Assembly: GCA_002331335.1 (NCBI GenBank)
Contig: DCZO01000035.1
Span: 138,210-196,148, forward strand
DNA length: 57,939 nt
Direction of reading: 5' to 3'
DNA from: Nitrospira sp. UBA2082
GTDB lineage: Bacteria > Nitrospirota > Nitrospiria > Nitrospirales > Nitrospiraceae
The first letter of the stretch is position 1; each line of letters opens with the position of its first letter. The position numbers and the translations under genes are program-made. This document shows positions 44,388 through 52,608 of the stretch, one piece after another. Under the pieces are notes generated by a model. The model was not told the origin of the DNA. It saw only the letters and a program-made list of their open reading frames with translations, and searched no databases.

Positions 44388-45449
44388 TTAGACGAATGCC
44401 GGAAGCGGCGCATAGACAACGGGATACCCGACCAGGCGTTCCAACCACGCGGCCATGGCGTCCTCGCCCAGCGGCGCTTTATTCAAACGGATCTCAATAC
44501 CGAAGCCGGTGTCGGACCCGACGAGGCCAATGATTGCCGAAGCCTCTTCGCCTTCCGGCAGCAAGTCCTGCGTTTGGAATTCACAGAGCGTGGCATAGAG
44601 ACGTCCATCCGGTCGAATCGCGTCGAGGACTTCCGGCAACTCATCGAGGGGGCAGTGGACCGAGCAGCGATAGGCCAGGCGGGCGGCAGGTTCGACGGTC
44701 TGGAACTCCGCCAACGCCTCCTCGGAAAATCCGGTCAAATAGGCACGCACCCCGGCAGGCTCAGGCGCATAGGTGGCGGCGAGCCGGCTGGCGGGAACGA
44801 GAAATTCGTAGGCGTCCGTCGTGTTGTATTCGAATTGGCACGGGCCGAAGGCATCCGGCCATGAGCAGAAGAACGGATTGGAGGGATCGTGGGGGGTGAG
44901 CGTCACCGCTTCCTTCTCAATCCCCGTTTCCACCGGCAACTCCAATGCCGTAATCGCATCGAGAAAGGCGGCGCGCCGTTCCTCGAGCCACTGACCCCGC
45001 CGGCTGTCCCCACGGGTTTCCCCCGGCGTGATGACCTCGCCGGTCTGAAGACGGATCCGGATGAATGAATGGGTGTGACGAAATCCAAGCCAGAGCATGG
45101 CCTTCTGTTCGTGCAGGGCCAGGCGCTCCCGGATACGCCACGGGTGGCTTATCGAACAGTAGGTGCCGACGTTCTGATAGCGTTGATAGACCGTGTGGTA
45201 GGCCCCGCCGAGGAGAAAGAAATCCCCCCGCCACTTCTCCCGCACATGAACCAGGGTGACGTCTTCTGTCGCCCACGGATCAAGCTGATCGAAACCGTCG
45301 GGAGCGCCAACGGTCCACTCTTCGACATAACAAATGACATCGCTGGCCGGCGCCGTCGGTTTCAGACCAAGTGCCAACAACCGGTCGCCGACGGCAAGCG
45401 CTTGGCTGAACGTCAGCGGAGCCGTCGTCTCCCAACGTCGTTCACGCAC
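44388..45449 (-). CDS. Conserved-looking cytosolic protein, function unknown
   Basis: The 353-residue protein has no signal peptide or membrane helix. It is rich in acidic and aromatic residues (YHTVYQRYQNVGTYCSISHP, FRHTHSFIRIRLQTGEVITPG). No family was recognised. It appears to be the first gene of an operon with the DUF2914 and single-span membrane genes, 83 bases apart. Codon use looks like the rest of the chromosome. Confidence 0.7.
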   Translation of the reverse strand: MRERRWETTAPLTFSQALAVGDRLLALGLKPTAPASDVICYVEEWTVGAPDGFDQLDPWATEDVTLVHVREKWRGDFFLLGGAYHTVYQRYQNVGTYCSISHPWRIRERLALHEQKAMLWLGFRHTHSFIRIRLQTGEVITPGETRGDSRRGQWLEERRAAFLDAITALELPVETGIEKEAVTLTPHDPSNPFFCSWPDAFGPCQFEYNTTDAYEFLVPASRLAATYAPEPAGVRAYLTGFSEEALAEFQTVEPAARLAYRCSVHCPLDELPEVLDAIRPDGRLYATLCEFQTQDLLPEGEEASAIIGLVGSDTGFGIEIRLNKAPLGEDAMAAWLERLVGYPVVYAPLPAFV

Positions 45450-45517
45450 CGTGGACGATTCCTCAGGCTGAAGTGAAGTGTCAGGTTAAGAAACGTGAGC
45501 CCGAACCTTCCGATGAA

Positions 45518-46165
45518 TTACCGTAGAGGCCGCAGGGCCTTCTGAGAGATCGTCGTATCGGCGATCAGCCGATCGATCCCGTCCATCATCGTCGCCGCCA
45601 GTAACTCCTGCACATCTGCCTCATTGAACCAAAAGACCGTCTGGGTCTGCGCCCCCTCGATACTACGCGTGGTCGTGCTCTTATCGCCAAGATTCTTGGC
45701 TTGAATCGTGAACCGATTCTTGGTGTCGATCAGGGTCGAAAATACCCGGCTCTTGGCGTTGGCGGAAAAATCTTGCACTTGTCCGCTGATCACAATATCG
45801 GCGTCGGTCTCCGAGCCGGCCTGGCCCAGACGGACGTCCCACGGCCGCTCTCCCCAGCCACGGGATTTCAGCCGATTGACCAGTGTGTGGGTTACCAGAT
45901 CGGCCACCTGCCCGCCCGCCACATCAAAATGTGTAATCCCCCCCCACAGATGGCTCCGAGCCCCGATGTGAGCCTTGTCCGTACGCCGATCCTCGAACGG
46001 CTCGATCACGATCTTCACCGGCTCCACGCCGGACGGCTGCGCCGCGGGCGGCTTGGGCTGAAGGCTGAGCACATGGGTCTCGCCTTTCCCCGCGCACCCG
46101 GCCGCAACTGTGACCATCAACACCGCACCTGCCATCAGCGATATTCTGGCTAACGATTCTTTCAC
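45518..46165 (-). CDS. Lipoprotein, YajG-like
   Basis: The 215-residue protein starts with a GTG at 46165, preceded by AAGGAGGG. The signal peptide ends in the lipobox VAAGC, so Cys21-24 would be lipidated. The mature protein has VKIVIEPFEDRRTDKAHIGAR and a YajG-like arrangement (ADIVISGQVQDFSANAK). Similar lipoproteins are outer-membrane anchored with unknown function. The frame open to 46291 is not used. Confidence 0.75.
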   Translation of the reverse strand: MKESLARISLMAGAVLMVTVAAGCAGKGETHVLSLQPKPPAAQPSGVEPVKIVIEPFEDRRTDKAHIGARSHLWGGITHFDVAGGQVADLVTHTLVNRLKSRGWGERPWDVRLGQAGSETDADIVISGQVQDFSANAKSRVFSTLIDTKNRFTIQAKNLGDKSTTTRSIEGAQTQTVFWFNEADVQELLAATMMDGIDRLIADTTISQKALRPLR

Positions 46166-46256
46166 AATACCCTCCTTCCGACAGACCACTACGCCCATGA
46201 CCGTGAGCCAGTCTACCCAAGTTACCGAGCGGACACAATCGGACACGAACGGAGGG

Positions 46257-46865
46257 TCAGGAGGCAATGAGGGGGAGCATCGATCGAACACTCTCGCAAC
46301 TCCACTGCGGCAACTGCCCTGTCTGTATCCGCGCGTCGGTCAGCGGCACACACCGGATGATTTTGAGGAACGACCGCTCCGCCAGTACAGCGGCGAGCCG
46401 GGCTTTCCGATCGTGTGTGATCGGCAGCGTATACCCCTCGCCCCGCTTCCATTCCCAGAGAGTCGGCGCCAGCGACAGCTCCAATTCATGTCCGGCCAGT
46501 TGATGGAACCGATCGACGAAATGTTTCTTGTATCGTCGCATCTCCGCCCCTTCGAGGATCAGCGCACAGGACACATGATGCCCCCACCACACCAATGTGC
46601 GAACGGTGAACTTGTTTACCCCGTCGAAGTGTTTGGGATAATCCACGTACTGATAGGGACAGTTTTCCAGATGCTCGCCCTTGACCAGTTGATGGCTGTC
46701 CGGGTTGAACCCGGGCGGTGTGACCAGCGACACTCCGGCCAGTTCCGCCCTCAAGGCGCCGAGCGTGGCCTCCAACTGTGCCCGGATCTTCGCCGTGATC
46801 GCGGCTTTCCTGCGGAAGAGCTGCGCATCGGCAAGCAGGCCGATTTCATCCGGAGTAAATAGCAT
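46257..46865 (-). CDS. Hypothetical protein, function unknown
   Basis: About 202 residues, no export signal, rich in aromatic residues and His (YQYVDYPKHFDGVNKF, LVWWGHHVSCALILEG). No family was recognised. The start at 46865 is chosen because the longer one (46895) would lie in the hairpin element G1. It is placed 91 bases upstream of the lipoprotein gene on the same strand. Confidence 0.65.
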   Translation of the reverse strand: MLFTPDEIGLLADAQLFRRKAAITAKIRAQLEATLGALRAELAGVSLVTPPGFNPDSHQLVKGEHLENCPYQYVDYPKHFDGVNKFTVRTLVWWGHHVSCALILEGAEMRRYKKHFVDRFHQLAGHELELSLAPTLWEWKRGEGYTLPITHDRKARLAAVLAERSFLKIIRCVPLTDARIQTGQLPQWSCESVRSMLPLIAS

Positions 46866-46884
46866 GGACTGGATCACTTTGACA

Positions 46885-46982
46885 TGAGCTGACAAGCATC
46901 AAGCTGACATGCTGGCAGCATCATCCGGAGCACGGTTTCCCTCGACGTGTGAGCTTGCTCGCCTGTCAGCTTCTTACGCTCA
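46885..46982. repeat. Dispersed hairpin element, second family, copy G1
   Basis: Arms including AAGCTGACATGC (46901-46912) and GCCTGTCAGCTT (46961-46972) form an imperfect stem. Inside are GCAGCATCATCC and GAGCTTGCTCGC. Copy G2 (53901-53990) shares the arms and these inner words. The right edge touches the stop codon of the zinc-ribbon gene at 46980. Confidence 0.65.
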
Positions 46983-47342
46983 CCGCTGATGCGTCTCGAA
47001 TGCCGACACGTGAAGCGCATAGTGGCGCCGGCAGTCGGCACAGCGAAGGACCACGACGTCCTGAAACACGTCCATCTCACGGAGCGTCAGGGATGCGCGG
47101 TGGGTCATGACGCAGGCACTGAGGAGCGTCTCCGCCGACACATCCTCGCCTGCTGTGCCTGTCCCCTGACCGACCGGATCTTTGGGAACAACCAGGTTAA
47201 TAGTCAGGTGATGGGCCGACCGGCAGGAACTGCACGTCAACACCATAGTCCGATCATCGCCCATCCGTTTGACCGCCACACAGAGGGGATGGACCGACCA
47301 GCATTGCTGAAGAAATGCTCCACTGCGGACGATGTTGGTCAT
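46980..47342 (-). CDS. Small protein with two CxxC pairs, function unknown
   Basis: The 120-residue protein has LTCSSCRSAHHLTINL in the middle and LRCADCRRHYALHVSAFE at the end. The two segments look like a duplicated half zinc-ribbon and could together bind one or two metal ions. No family was recognised. The next gene upstream also encodes a cysteine-rich protein, so a small metal-binding pair is possible. Confidence 0.6.
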   Translation of the reverse strand: MTNIVRSGAFLQQCWSVHPLCVAVKRMGDDRTMVLTCSSCRSAHHLTINLVVPKDPVGQGTGTAGEDVSAETLLSACVMTHRASLTLREMDVFQDVVVLRCADCRRHYALHVSAFETHQR

Positions 47343-47414
47343 CGGCCCTTCTTACCTCCAGGCCAGACAGTGCCGCCGAAACTGTAATTAAGGAAGCAGG
47401 CCGCGATCCAGCGT

Positions 47415-47708
47415 TCAGGAGCCGACGGCCGCCGGGATGTCGGGGCCTTTCGCCGAGGAAGGAACGGCGGTGCCGTCTTGAACGGCCCGACAATCTTTAC
47501 AAACCCGGGGCCGTGCTTTCAGAAACGAGACCTTCCCGCTGGCGAGACAACTGTAGTGCACGAATTCATCGCACACTGAGCAGCGGGACCACCCGCCGCG
47601 AAACAGCGTCGTATCCCGATAGAGGCCCTGTTTACAGACTTTGCAATGCCGCGGTTCGACCCCAAGGAGCATCGGCTCCCATTCGCCGCCGCCTTTTCGA
47701 ATACTCAT
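47415..47708 (-). CDS. Cysteine-rich zinc-finger-like protein, function unknown
   Basis: The 97-residue protein starts MSIRKGGGEWEPMLLGVEP. It has a CxxC pair (CKVC), then CSVCDEFVHYSC and CKDC: a treble-clef or PHD-like spacing of Cys and His. No family was recognised. The start at 47708 is preferred; an upstream extension to 47774 reads a hydrophobic stretch with poor coding look. Confidence 0.55.
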   Translation of the reverse strand: MSIRKGGGEWEPMLLGVEPRHCKVCKQGLYRDTTLFRGGWSRCSVCDEFVHYSCLASGKVSFLKARPRVCKDCRAVQDGTAVPSSAKGPDIPAAVGS

Positions 47709-47883
47709 AGAGCCGAAGTATAGCGGGACGGTCGGCAGTAAAACAAGCGAGCAGATACGCGTATAGATGGGCAAAGACTATGTGGTCTGGCTGCGTGAGG
47801 ACCAGTAACCGGGTTTGCGCTTGAGATGCATCGCCACGTCACATAAACAATCCCGCTAGAGAACCCCAGAAAACAAGACCCCG

Positions 47884-47912
47884 TTGCTCCCATATTGGGA
47901 TCGTGTTATAGT
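47884..47912 (+). promoter_or_regulatory. Promoter and operator of higBA
   Basis: A -35-like TTGCTC (47884-47889) and a -10 TATAGT (47907-47912) are separated by 17 bases. Between them lies TCCCATATTGGGA (47888-47900), whose outer five bases on each side are inverted repeats. A HigA-type repressor bound there would block the promoter. The -10 ends only 5 bases before the GTG start codon, so the transcript is probably leaderless. Confidence 0.6.
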
Positions 47913-47917
47913 CGCCC

Positions 47918-48211
47918 GTGCGCATCATTGCCAAACGAACTCTTCGCGAGTTCTGGAAGCGGCACCTCACGGCGAAAGGGCCGCTGGAAGCGTGGCATCA
48001 AGAAGTGGACAGGGCCGACGGGGATTCTCCTGGGGCACTCAAGAACCAGTTTCGTTCGGCGAGCATACTTCCAGGCAATCGAGCCGTATTCAATATCGCG
48101 GGCAACCACTATCGCTTAATCGTGAAGATCAACTATCCGTATCGCATCGCGTACATTCGGTTCATCGGCACCCATTCGGACTGTGATGCCATTGACGCCA
48201 CGACCATTTGA
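47918..48211 (+). CDS. higB: HigB-type toxin (mRNA interferase family)
   Basis: The 97-residue protein belongs to the HigB toxin family: RIIAKRTLREFWKRHLTAKGPLEAWHQEV in parts, NHYRLIVKINYPYRIAYIRFIGTHSDCDAID at the end. Members cut translated mRNA. The start is GTG at 47918. It is followed 21 bases later by the antitoxin, the toxin-first order of higBA loci. The GC content of this locus is lower than in the surrounding genes, which fits mobility. Confidence 0.92.
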   Translation: MRIIAKRTLREFWKRHLTAKGPLEAWHQEVDRADGDSPGALKNQFRSASILPGNRAVFNIAGNHYRLIVKINYPYRIAYIRFIGTHSDCDAIDATTI

Positions 48212-48232
48212 TACGGCTGGCACATCGGAGAG

Positions 48233-48595
48233 ATGATGACGATTGCTCCCATTAAGACACGGCGCGATCATGAACGGGCAATGCGCCGTATTGAGAGCCT
48301 CATGGATGCAAAACCCGGCACCAAGGCCGGGGATGAATTGGATGTCTTAACGACTCTCGTCGAGGCATTCGAGGCCAAACACTACGCCATCTGTCCACCG
48401 GATCCTATCGACGCAATCAAGTTCCGCATGGATCAACTCGGGTTAACCCGCAAGGACTTGGAAACCATGCTGGGTGGACGCGGGAGGGTATCTGAAATTC
48501 TTGCCAAGAAACGAAGCCTGTCCTTAGAAATGATCCGACGCCTTCATCGCACACTCCATATCCCGCTGGAAAGCCTCATCGGCACAGCCGCCTAG
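48233..48595 (+). CDS. higA: HigA-type antitoxin with XRE helix-turn-helix
   Basis: The 120-residue protein has a C-terminal helix-turn-helix (IKFRMDQLGLTRKDLETMLGGRGRVSEILAKKRSLS in parts), the usual form of HigA antitoxins paired with the HigB family above. It should neutralise HigB and repress the promoter at 47884-47912. A second ATG directly follows the first. It ends 10 bases from a convergent broken gene. Confidence 0.9.
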   Translation: MMTIAPIKTRRDHERAMRRIESLMDAKPGTKAGDELDVLTTLVEAFEAKHYAICPPDPIDAIKFRMDQLGLTRKDLETMLGGRGRVSEILAKKRSLSLEMIRRLHRTLHIPLESLIGTAA

Positions 48596-48605
48596 CCTCA
48601 CTCGA

Positions 48606-49091
48606 CTAAACTCGCAGTACGCCGATTTTTGACTGGCGTGAGGGACTCACCGAACACGTCTTCGAACGAGAGCCCTTTGCGTTTCCTCCTATAAAATGCC
48701 CGGCTCTCGGCGATCTGACCCATGAGCGTCGGATCGCTACGGCGCTGTGTTCGGTAAAGGCCCAGGGGCGAAACCGAGGGTCTCGGTGCTTCTGCGAACC
48801 GGTCACATATTGTGACCGGTTCGAATGAGTCTCTGTAGAATCCACGGGTTCTAAACTTGAGGTCACAATATGCGACCTCAAGATTTTCAATTCTCCCGCG
48901 GTCGGTTGGAAGGCAAAATCTTCAGGAAAACGGTCAGCATTGCGTTTCACCGCCTGATTGAAGGCCTTCGTCGTCACCCCATACAGCCTCGCCAAGTCCG
49001 CATCCAAAATCACACGGTGATTTCTGACAACAAGAATCAACGGTTCCAACGGACCATGAAGAGGCGACTTCTTCTTGGTAGCCATGTTCAA
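48606..49091 (-). pseudogene. ORF6N-domain protein, frameshifted or truncated
   Basis: The first 60-110 residues follow the ORF6N (KilA-N related) DNA-binding domain: ILVVRNHRVILDADLARLYGV, KAFNQAVKRNADRFPEDFAF and later RPWAFTEHSAVA. After FTEH the domain normally continues with GALMAANVLNS-like sequence; here the frame runs into low-complexity Ser/Arg text. Another frame (48598-48723) reads MGQIAESRAFYRRKRKGLSF and further charged residues to a stop, the likely original C-terminal end or a second fragment. The gene is probably a phage- or defence-derived relic. Confidence 0.65.
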
Positions 49092-49366
49092 CTCACCTTA
49101 ATCTGATAGGGCGTCTGCTGAATCAGAATTCATTCAGCTTGCAGCCGGTCTTTCCCCAACAATCATCCGACGCAATAGATCACGCTCTGCCCGTCGAACT
49201 GCTGACTCACCGACATAACGGAGATCATCATTTCCCCCAGACCTCCCAACCAGTGGTTCCAGCCTCGCTTAACGCCATGCACAGAGCAAGATGTGACCCC
49301 ACATCTTGAGTTCTGCCCCTGACTATCCACCTGACGATTGTCTGATCGAGATCCTTAGTCGACTAC

Positions 49367-50755
49367 CTAGGATGTCTGCTTTCTGGTGCACGAAGGTTGT
49401 GGCGGCTGAATGTGTTGTGGCCAGTACCGCACGCTCTGAAGGTATTCGGTGGACTCGGCATGCTCTGTAAATTCCAGCAGGTTTCCCAGCTTCTCCAAAA
49501 GTACGGCGCGCACGTCAGCAGGTGAAGCGAAGAAGAACTCCTTTCGATCATTTGCCCAGTTCACACGACGCGCTGAAAAGTGCTCGTGGAGCTCCTTCTC
49601 CAGACTTACAGCATCCTCCGAAAAGAAAATTGCATGCACGTCGAAATGGAATGGGACCGACGCGTCTCCAAGTTCGTAGATACGATCGAGCGGTTCTAGC
49701 CGACGGGTTAGCCCGATCTTCACAACGTGATCACCAAACGCACCGCGGTTCGAGATGACATAGACATAGCCTGCCCGAATGTTAGCGGCGCGGTAGTCGT
49801 TCTGAGCAATTGCGCTGTCCACATCAGCAAGCTTGTGCTCGAGTTCAGGATCGCTCGAACCACCTGCCCGGACCTTCTCGATCACCGTCAAAATGTGACT
49901 TCGCTCCTTTTCAAGACGTTCTCGAGTGGCAGCGAGTTCTAGCTCGACCTTGCGCTCCTCGCGTAACCGTTCCCGCTCAGCACGCGCCGCTTCTCGCTCT
50001 TCCTCTTTCTTCATCAAACAATCGGCTGTGAGCTCAATTTCTTCGATACGTAGGGCATGGAACTGGTCTCCGATATGCATCTCCATCATCTTGCCAAGCT
50101 TGGCGATAGCCGTTCTGGCCGCATCGAGCCGCTTGATGGCAGTCACAGTGTTTCCTGCACGAAGCGACCGCACCACGTTCTCGGCTTCAGCGTTGTAGGC
50201 TCGGAGCATCAGCTTCGCCAAGTCGTTCGTCATCGCACGACCTTTTGCCAACGAACCGTCGAAAGTGAACATGTTTGACTTTTCGATCGCGGCGCCCGCC
50301 TTAATCGTCTCAGCGATCCGAGCCGCTATATCATCGAGTCGCTCTCGATAGTCAAAGGCGTTCTCAAGGGGGTGGTGATACCGATAGATTCCGGCGTCCT
50401 GAAGAACGCGTTCATCGTCGAGGATGATGACGTTGGCTGGATCCGTACCAAGGGACTCCAAACGTGTGCGCAAGGCAGTGTTCTCCGCCTCTAAGAACGC
50501 GATCCGCTGATCCATACTGGTTGGAGATTGTGGCTCAGGTTCTCCCTGAGACTGCTCCGTAGCGGCAGAGGAATCTGAGCTGCTACCGAATACACTATCT
50601 CCCATGGGGGTGCCGTCTGGAATCCAAAGCTGCCAACCAGGTGGCGGTGCGGGCCAAGCAGGATCTGGTTTCCAGCCATGTGGGGGCGTCCACCCTTTGG
50701 GGGGCTTAGGCCACCCGGGAGGCGGATTGAAGACTAAGGGGCCGTGCTGCGTCAT
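49367..50755 (-). CDS. DUF4041 and Mug113 (GIY-YIG) protein, SNIPE-like
   Basis: 462 residues. Residues 9-45 are proline/tryptophan-rich repeats (PPGWPKPP, PPHGW, PPPGWQLW). Residues 80-100 are a short coiled coil. About 110-290 fits DUF4041, ending in a long charged helix. About 328-415 is a Mug113/T5orf172 GIY-YIG nuclease domain: GYVYVISN, VVKIGLTRR, the Arg of LDRIYELG (R358) and LEKELHEHF (E388), then KEFFF. This domain pair is that reported for the phage-defence nuclease SNIPE, which has a membrane anchor where this protein has the PPGW region. It overlaps its upstream partner by ATGA. Confidence 0.82.
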   Translation of the reverse strand: MTQHGPLVFNPPPGWPKPPKGWTPPHGWKPDPAWPAPPPGWQLWIPDGTPMGDSVFGSSSDSSAATEQSQGEPEPQSPTSMDQRIAFLEAENTALRTRLESLGTDPANVIILDDERVLQDAGIYRYHHPLENAFDYRERLDDIAARIAETIKAGAAIEKSNMFTFDGSLAKGRAMTNDLAKLMLRAYNAEAENVVRSLRAGNTVTAIKRLDAARTAIAKLGKMMEMHIGDQFHALRIEEIELTADCLMKKEEEREAARAERERLREERKVELELAATRERLEKERSHILTVIEKVRAGGSSDPELEHKLADVDSAIAQNDYRAANIRAGYVYVISNRGAFGDHVVKIGLTRRLEPLDRIYELGDASVPFHFDVHAIFFSEDAVSLEKELHEHFSARRVNWANDRKEFFFASPADVRAVLLEKLGNLLEFTEHAESTEYLQSVRYWPQHIQPPQPSCTRKQTS

Positions 50756-52023
50756 GATCGACGGACTCCGGAGCGCTCAGCGGCGACCAGGCTAAATGGG
50801 TTCTTTGAAACGGCAGCGCCGAGCCGTCCCAGCGTGAGTGCAGGTACAACTGCCGACAATTCGAACGCAAGGAACGACTCGCGCTCGGCGGCTGCGATCA
50901 CGAACGGCACGTAGACCCGCTGGCCTGTCGCAGGATCAATGGTGTTGGTACCCACCTCCAGCGAAATCGTTTTGATGAGGCCACGGCGGTCACACTCGAA
51001 CACCTCGTGAAAAGATCTGAGCGCTACCTGATGAATTGCTCCGGCATATCGGTCGCGACACTCCTTTTGTGAAAGCGGCGTCGAAGTAATCTCGTCAGTG
51101 GCCTTCGTGTACTTGTAAGACTTAATCGTGGGGATCTCAGCTGGACCAGGTACCAGTACGCGAAGGCGAAGCTCGGCCGTCGAGGGATCGAACTCGAACT
51201 CATGCATGGCCTGGAAATGATCGGGATACACCGAATTCGATAAAACGATAGAGACGTACTCCTGGATCGCGTCTGCGGTGCCGTACCCAAGATTCGTGAC
51301 CAGTTCGTCAAGTTGCCTGTTACGGTCAGCAGCCTCAGATTCGCGCATAGCGCACTCTTTTGCATAGCGTTCGCGCTCTGACCTGAGCGCATCAACGCGC
51401 CTCGCCTCATCTTGAACGTGCATATCTTTGGCCTTCTGGTGCTTCGCCATCAGGTCACGGCATGCTGCGCGCCACTCCTCCAAAGCCTGCGCATGTGCCC
51501 GTTGCGCATTCTCTACGGCCTCGGCGTACTTCTTCTTGCCGAACAAGCTGGCTAGGCCTGAGGGTGGCGCGGGCAGCGCCAGAACCGGCTCGTTAGGCAG
51601 GAGTATCTGACTCGGCTGTGGAAGTGGACCCTCAAGATCAGGGCGGTCAAATGGCGGGTGCGTCACTTCAACGCGGAGCGAACTGAGATCGACGTAGTCA
51701 TCCACACTTAGCGTGGAAACAAGGAGCGAGTCGATCTCCTCGTAGATTTGTTCGAGTTTCCCGTTTCGTTCAATAACCTCCGCTTCTCTAGCCGCCACAT
51801 GCGCCTCGCGAGCCTCTTTCTCAAGACGCTTACGTTCAGATACGGCCGCCTTAGCGAGTTGAGTCCGGACGCGCTCCGACTCTTTCTTCGCTCGCTCGGC
51901 TTGCCGAATCGCCTCATTATGACGCCGAACAGCTTCCCGCTCTGTCCGCTCGCGCTCTCGGGCGGCTACGCGAGATTGGTGCTGAATTTCCGCAAAGAAT
52001 CCCCGTCGTGCCATGACACTCAT
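50752..52023 (-). CDS. Coiled-coil protein coupled to the DUF4041 nuclease, function unknown
   Basis: The 423-residue protein starts with a highly charged helix (about 12-105; ARERERTEREAVRRHNEA), then a proline-rich linker (PLPQPSQILLPNEPVLALPAPPSG in parts), a second helical region (about 170-255), and a compact C-terminal domain (about 255-423) with YVSIVLSNSVYPDHF, FEFDPSTAELRLRVLVPGP and VALRSFHEVFECDR. I know no function for it. Stop and start of the two genes share ATGA, so they are made together. It could be a sensor or scaffold for the nuclease. Confidence 0.8.
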   Translation of the reverse strand: MSVMARRGFFAEIQHQSRVAARERERTEREAVRRHNEAIRQAERAKKESERVRTQLAKAAVSERKRLEKEAREAHVAAREAEVIERNGKLEQIYEEIDSLLVSTLSVDDYVDLSSLRVEVTHPPFDRPDLEGPLPQPSQILLPNEPVLALPAPPSGLASLFGKKKYAEAVENAQRAHAQALEEWRAACRDLMAKHQKAKDMHVQDEARRVDALRSERERYAKECAMRESEAADRNRQLDELVTNLGYGTADAIQEYVSIVLSNSVYPDHFQAMHEFEFDPSTAELRLRVLVPGPAEIPTIKSYKYTKATDEITSTPLSQKECRDRYAGAIHQVALRSFHEVFECDRRGLIKTISLEVGTNTIDPATGQRVYVPFVIAAAERESFLAFELSAVVPALTLGRLGAAVSKNPFSLVAAERSGVRRS

Positions 52024-52211
52024 CCTTTCTGCTTTTGGTCCACAGCAGACATCGCGCGACGAATACTACCTTGCGTTCGCTGTCACATAACAATATTTAG
52101 GTCAATCCGCATAGGAACCGGATCTGCCCATTTCTGCCGTGTAATACGCTACTTTGGTTTGTGAACCATACGCCTTGACCGATGCCAATTCAATGGGTTG
52201 TGACGGTAGAA

Positions 52212-52312
52212 GCATGCACCGAGCGCCAAACGGAACTTGTTCGACCCAGAGCCCGTCACAATGATCTTGGCGACGGGATACACACCTCTCCCGCGTGCGC
52301 GGGGCGCGAGCA
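52212..52312. repeat. Dispersed hairpin element, copy C (core only)
   Basis: The core starts GCATGCACCGAGCGCC and ends GCGTGCGCGGGGCGCGAGCA. Inside it shares with copy D the words AACTTGTTCGACCC and GATCTTGGCGACGGGATA. Flanking arms that pair with each other were not found, so this copy has lost at least one arm. The copy lies in the 982-base region between 52024 and 53005, which holds no credible gene and is made up mostly of these repeats. Confidence 0.8.
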
Positions 52313-52356
52313 CGGGAGATTACGAGACATCTCATCCTTCATCCCCCAATTAGCGT

Positions 52357-52525
52357 TTGGCAGAGGGCCAAGCGACTTCATCGGAAGAGCGGGGTCCCAC
52401 CGAGATTCAGCCGGGAAGGAAAGCGGAAACTGACCGGAGTCTGCGGAGGGAATTTCCGAAGGCTTCCGTCCGGCTGAATCCGGAAGGGCCGCTCTGCGAG
52501 ATGAGACGCGATGCCTTTCTGCCAA
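52357..52525. repeat. Long imperfect inverted repeat
   Basis: The outer ends TTGGCAGA (52357) and TCTGCCAA (52525) are exact complements. Further in, AGAGCGG pairs with CCGCTCT and GATTCAGCCGG with CCGGCTGAATC. The arms are about 60 bases each, with bulges, and the loop about 45. It lies between copies C and D. Such a structure could form a cruciform or a stable RNA hairpin, or be the remnant of a mobile element. Confidence 0.7.
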
Positions 52526-52565
52526 TCACTAACCAGTGCTCTCCCCCACTTCCTCTTTTTCAATT

Positions 52566-52587
52566 GGACGGCGCCCGCGATTGCCTC
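52566..52587. repeat. Direct repeat module (first copy)
   Basis: GGACGGCGCCCGCGATTGCC plus TC occurs here and again exactly at 52807-52828, where it forms the left arm of copy F. A pyrimidine-rich stretch precedes both copies (CTTCCTCTTTTTCAATT and CTTCCTCCTTATTCATG). The pair suggests that a segment of this intergenic region was duplicated. Confidence 0.8.
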
Positions 52588-52608
52588 TCCCTCTTTTCAG
52601 GAGCGGGA

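Noticed and set aside
47709..47883. Intergenic stretch before higB examined for a further small gene
   Set aside because: No frame with a ribosome-binding site and sensible codon use was found; it is most likely only spacer upstream of the higBA promoter.
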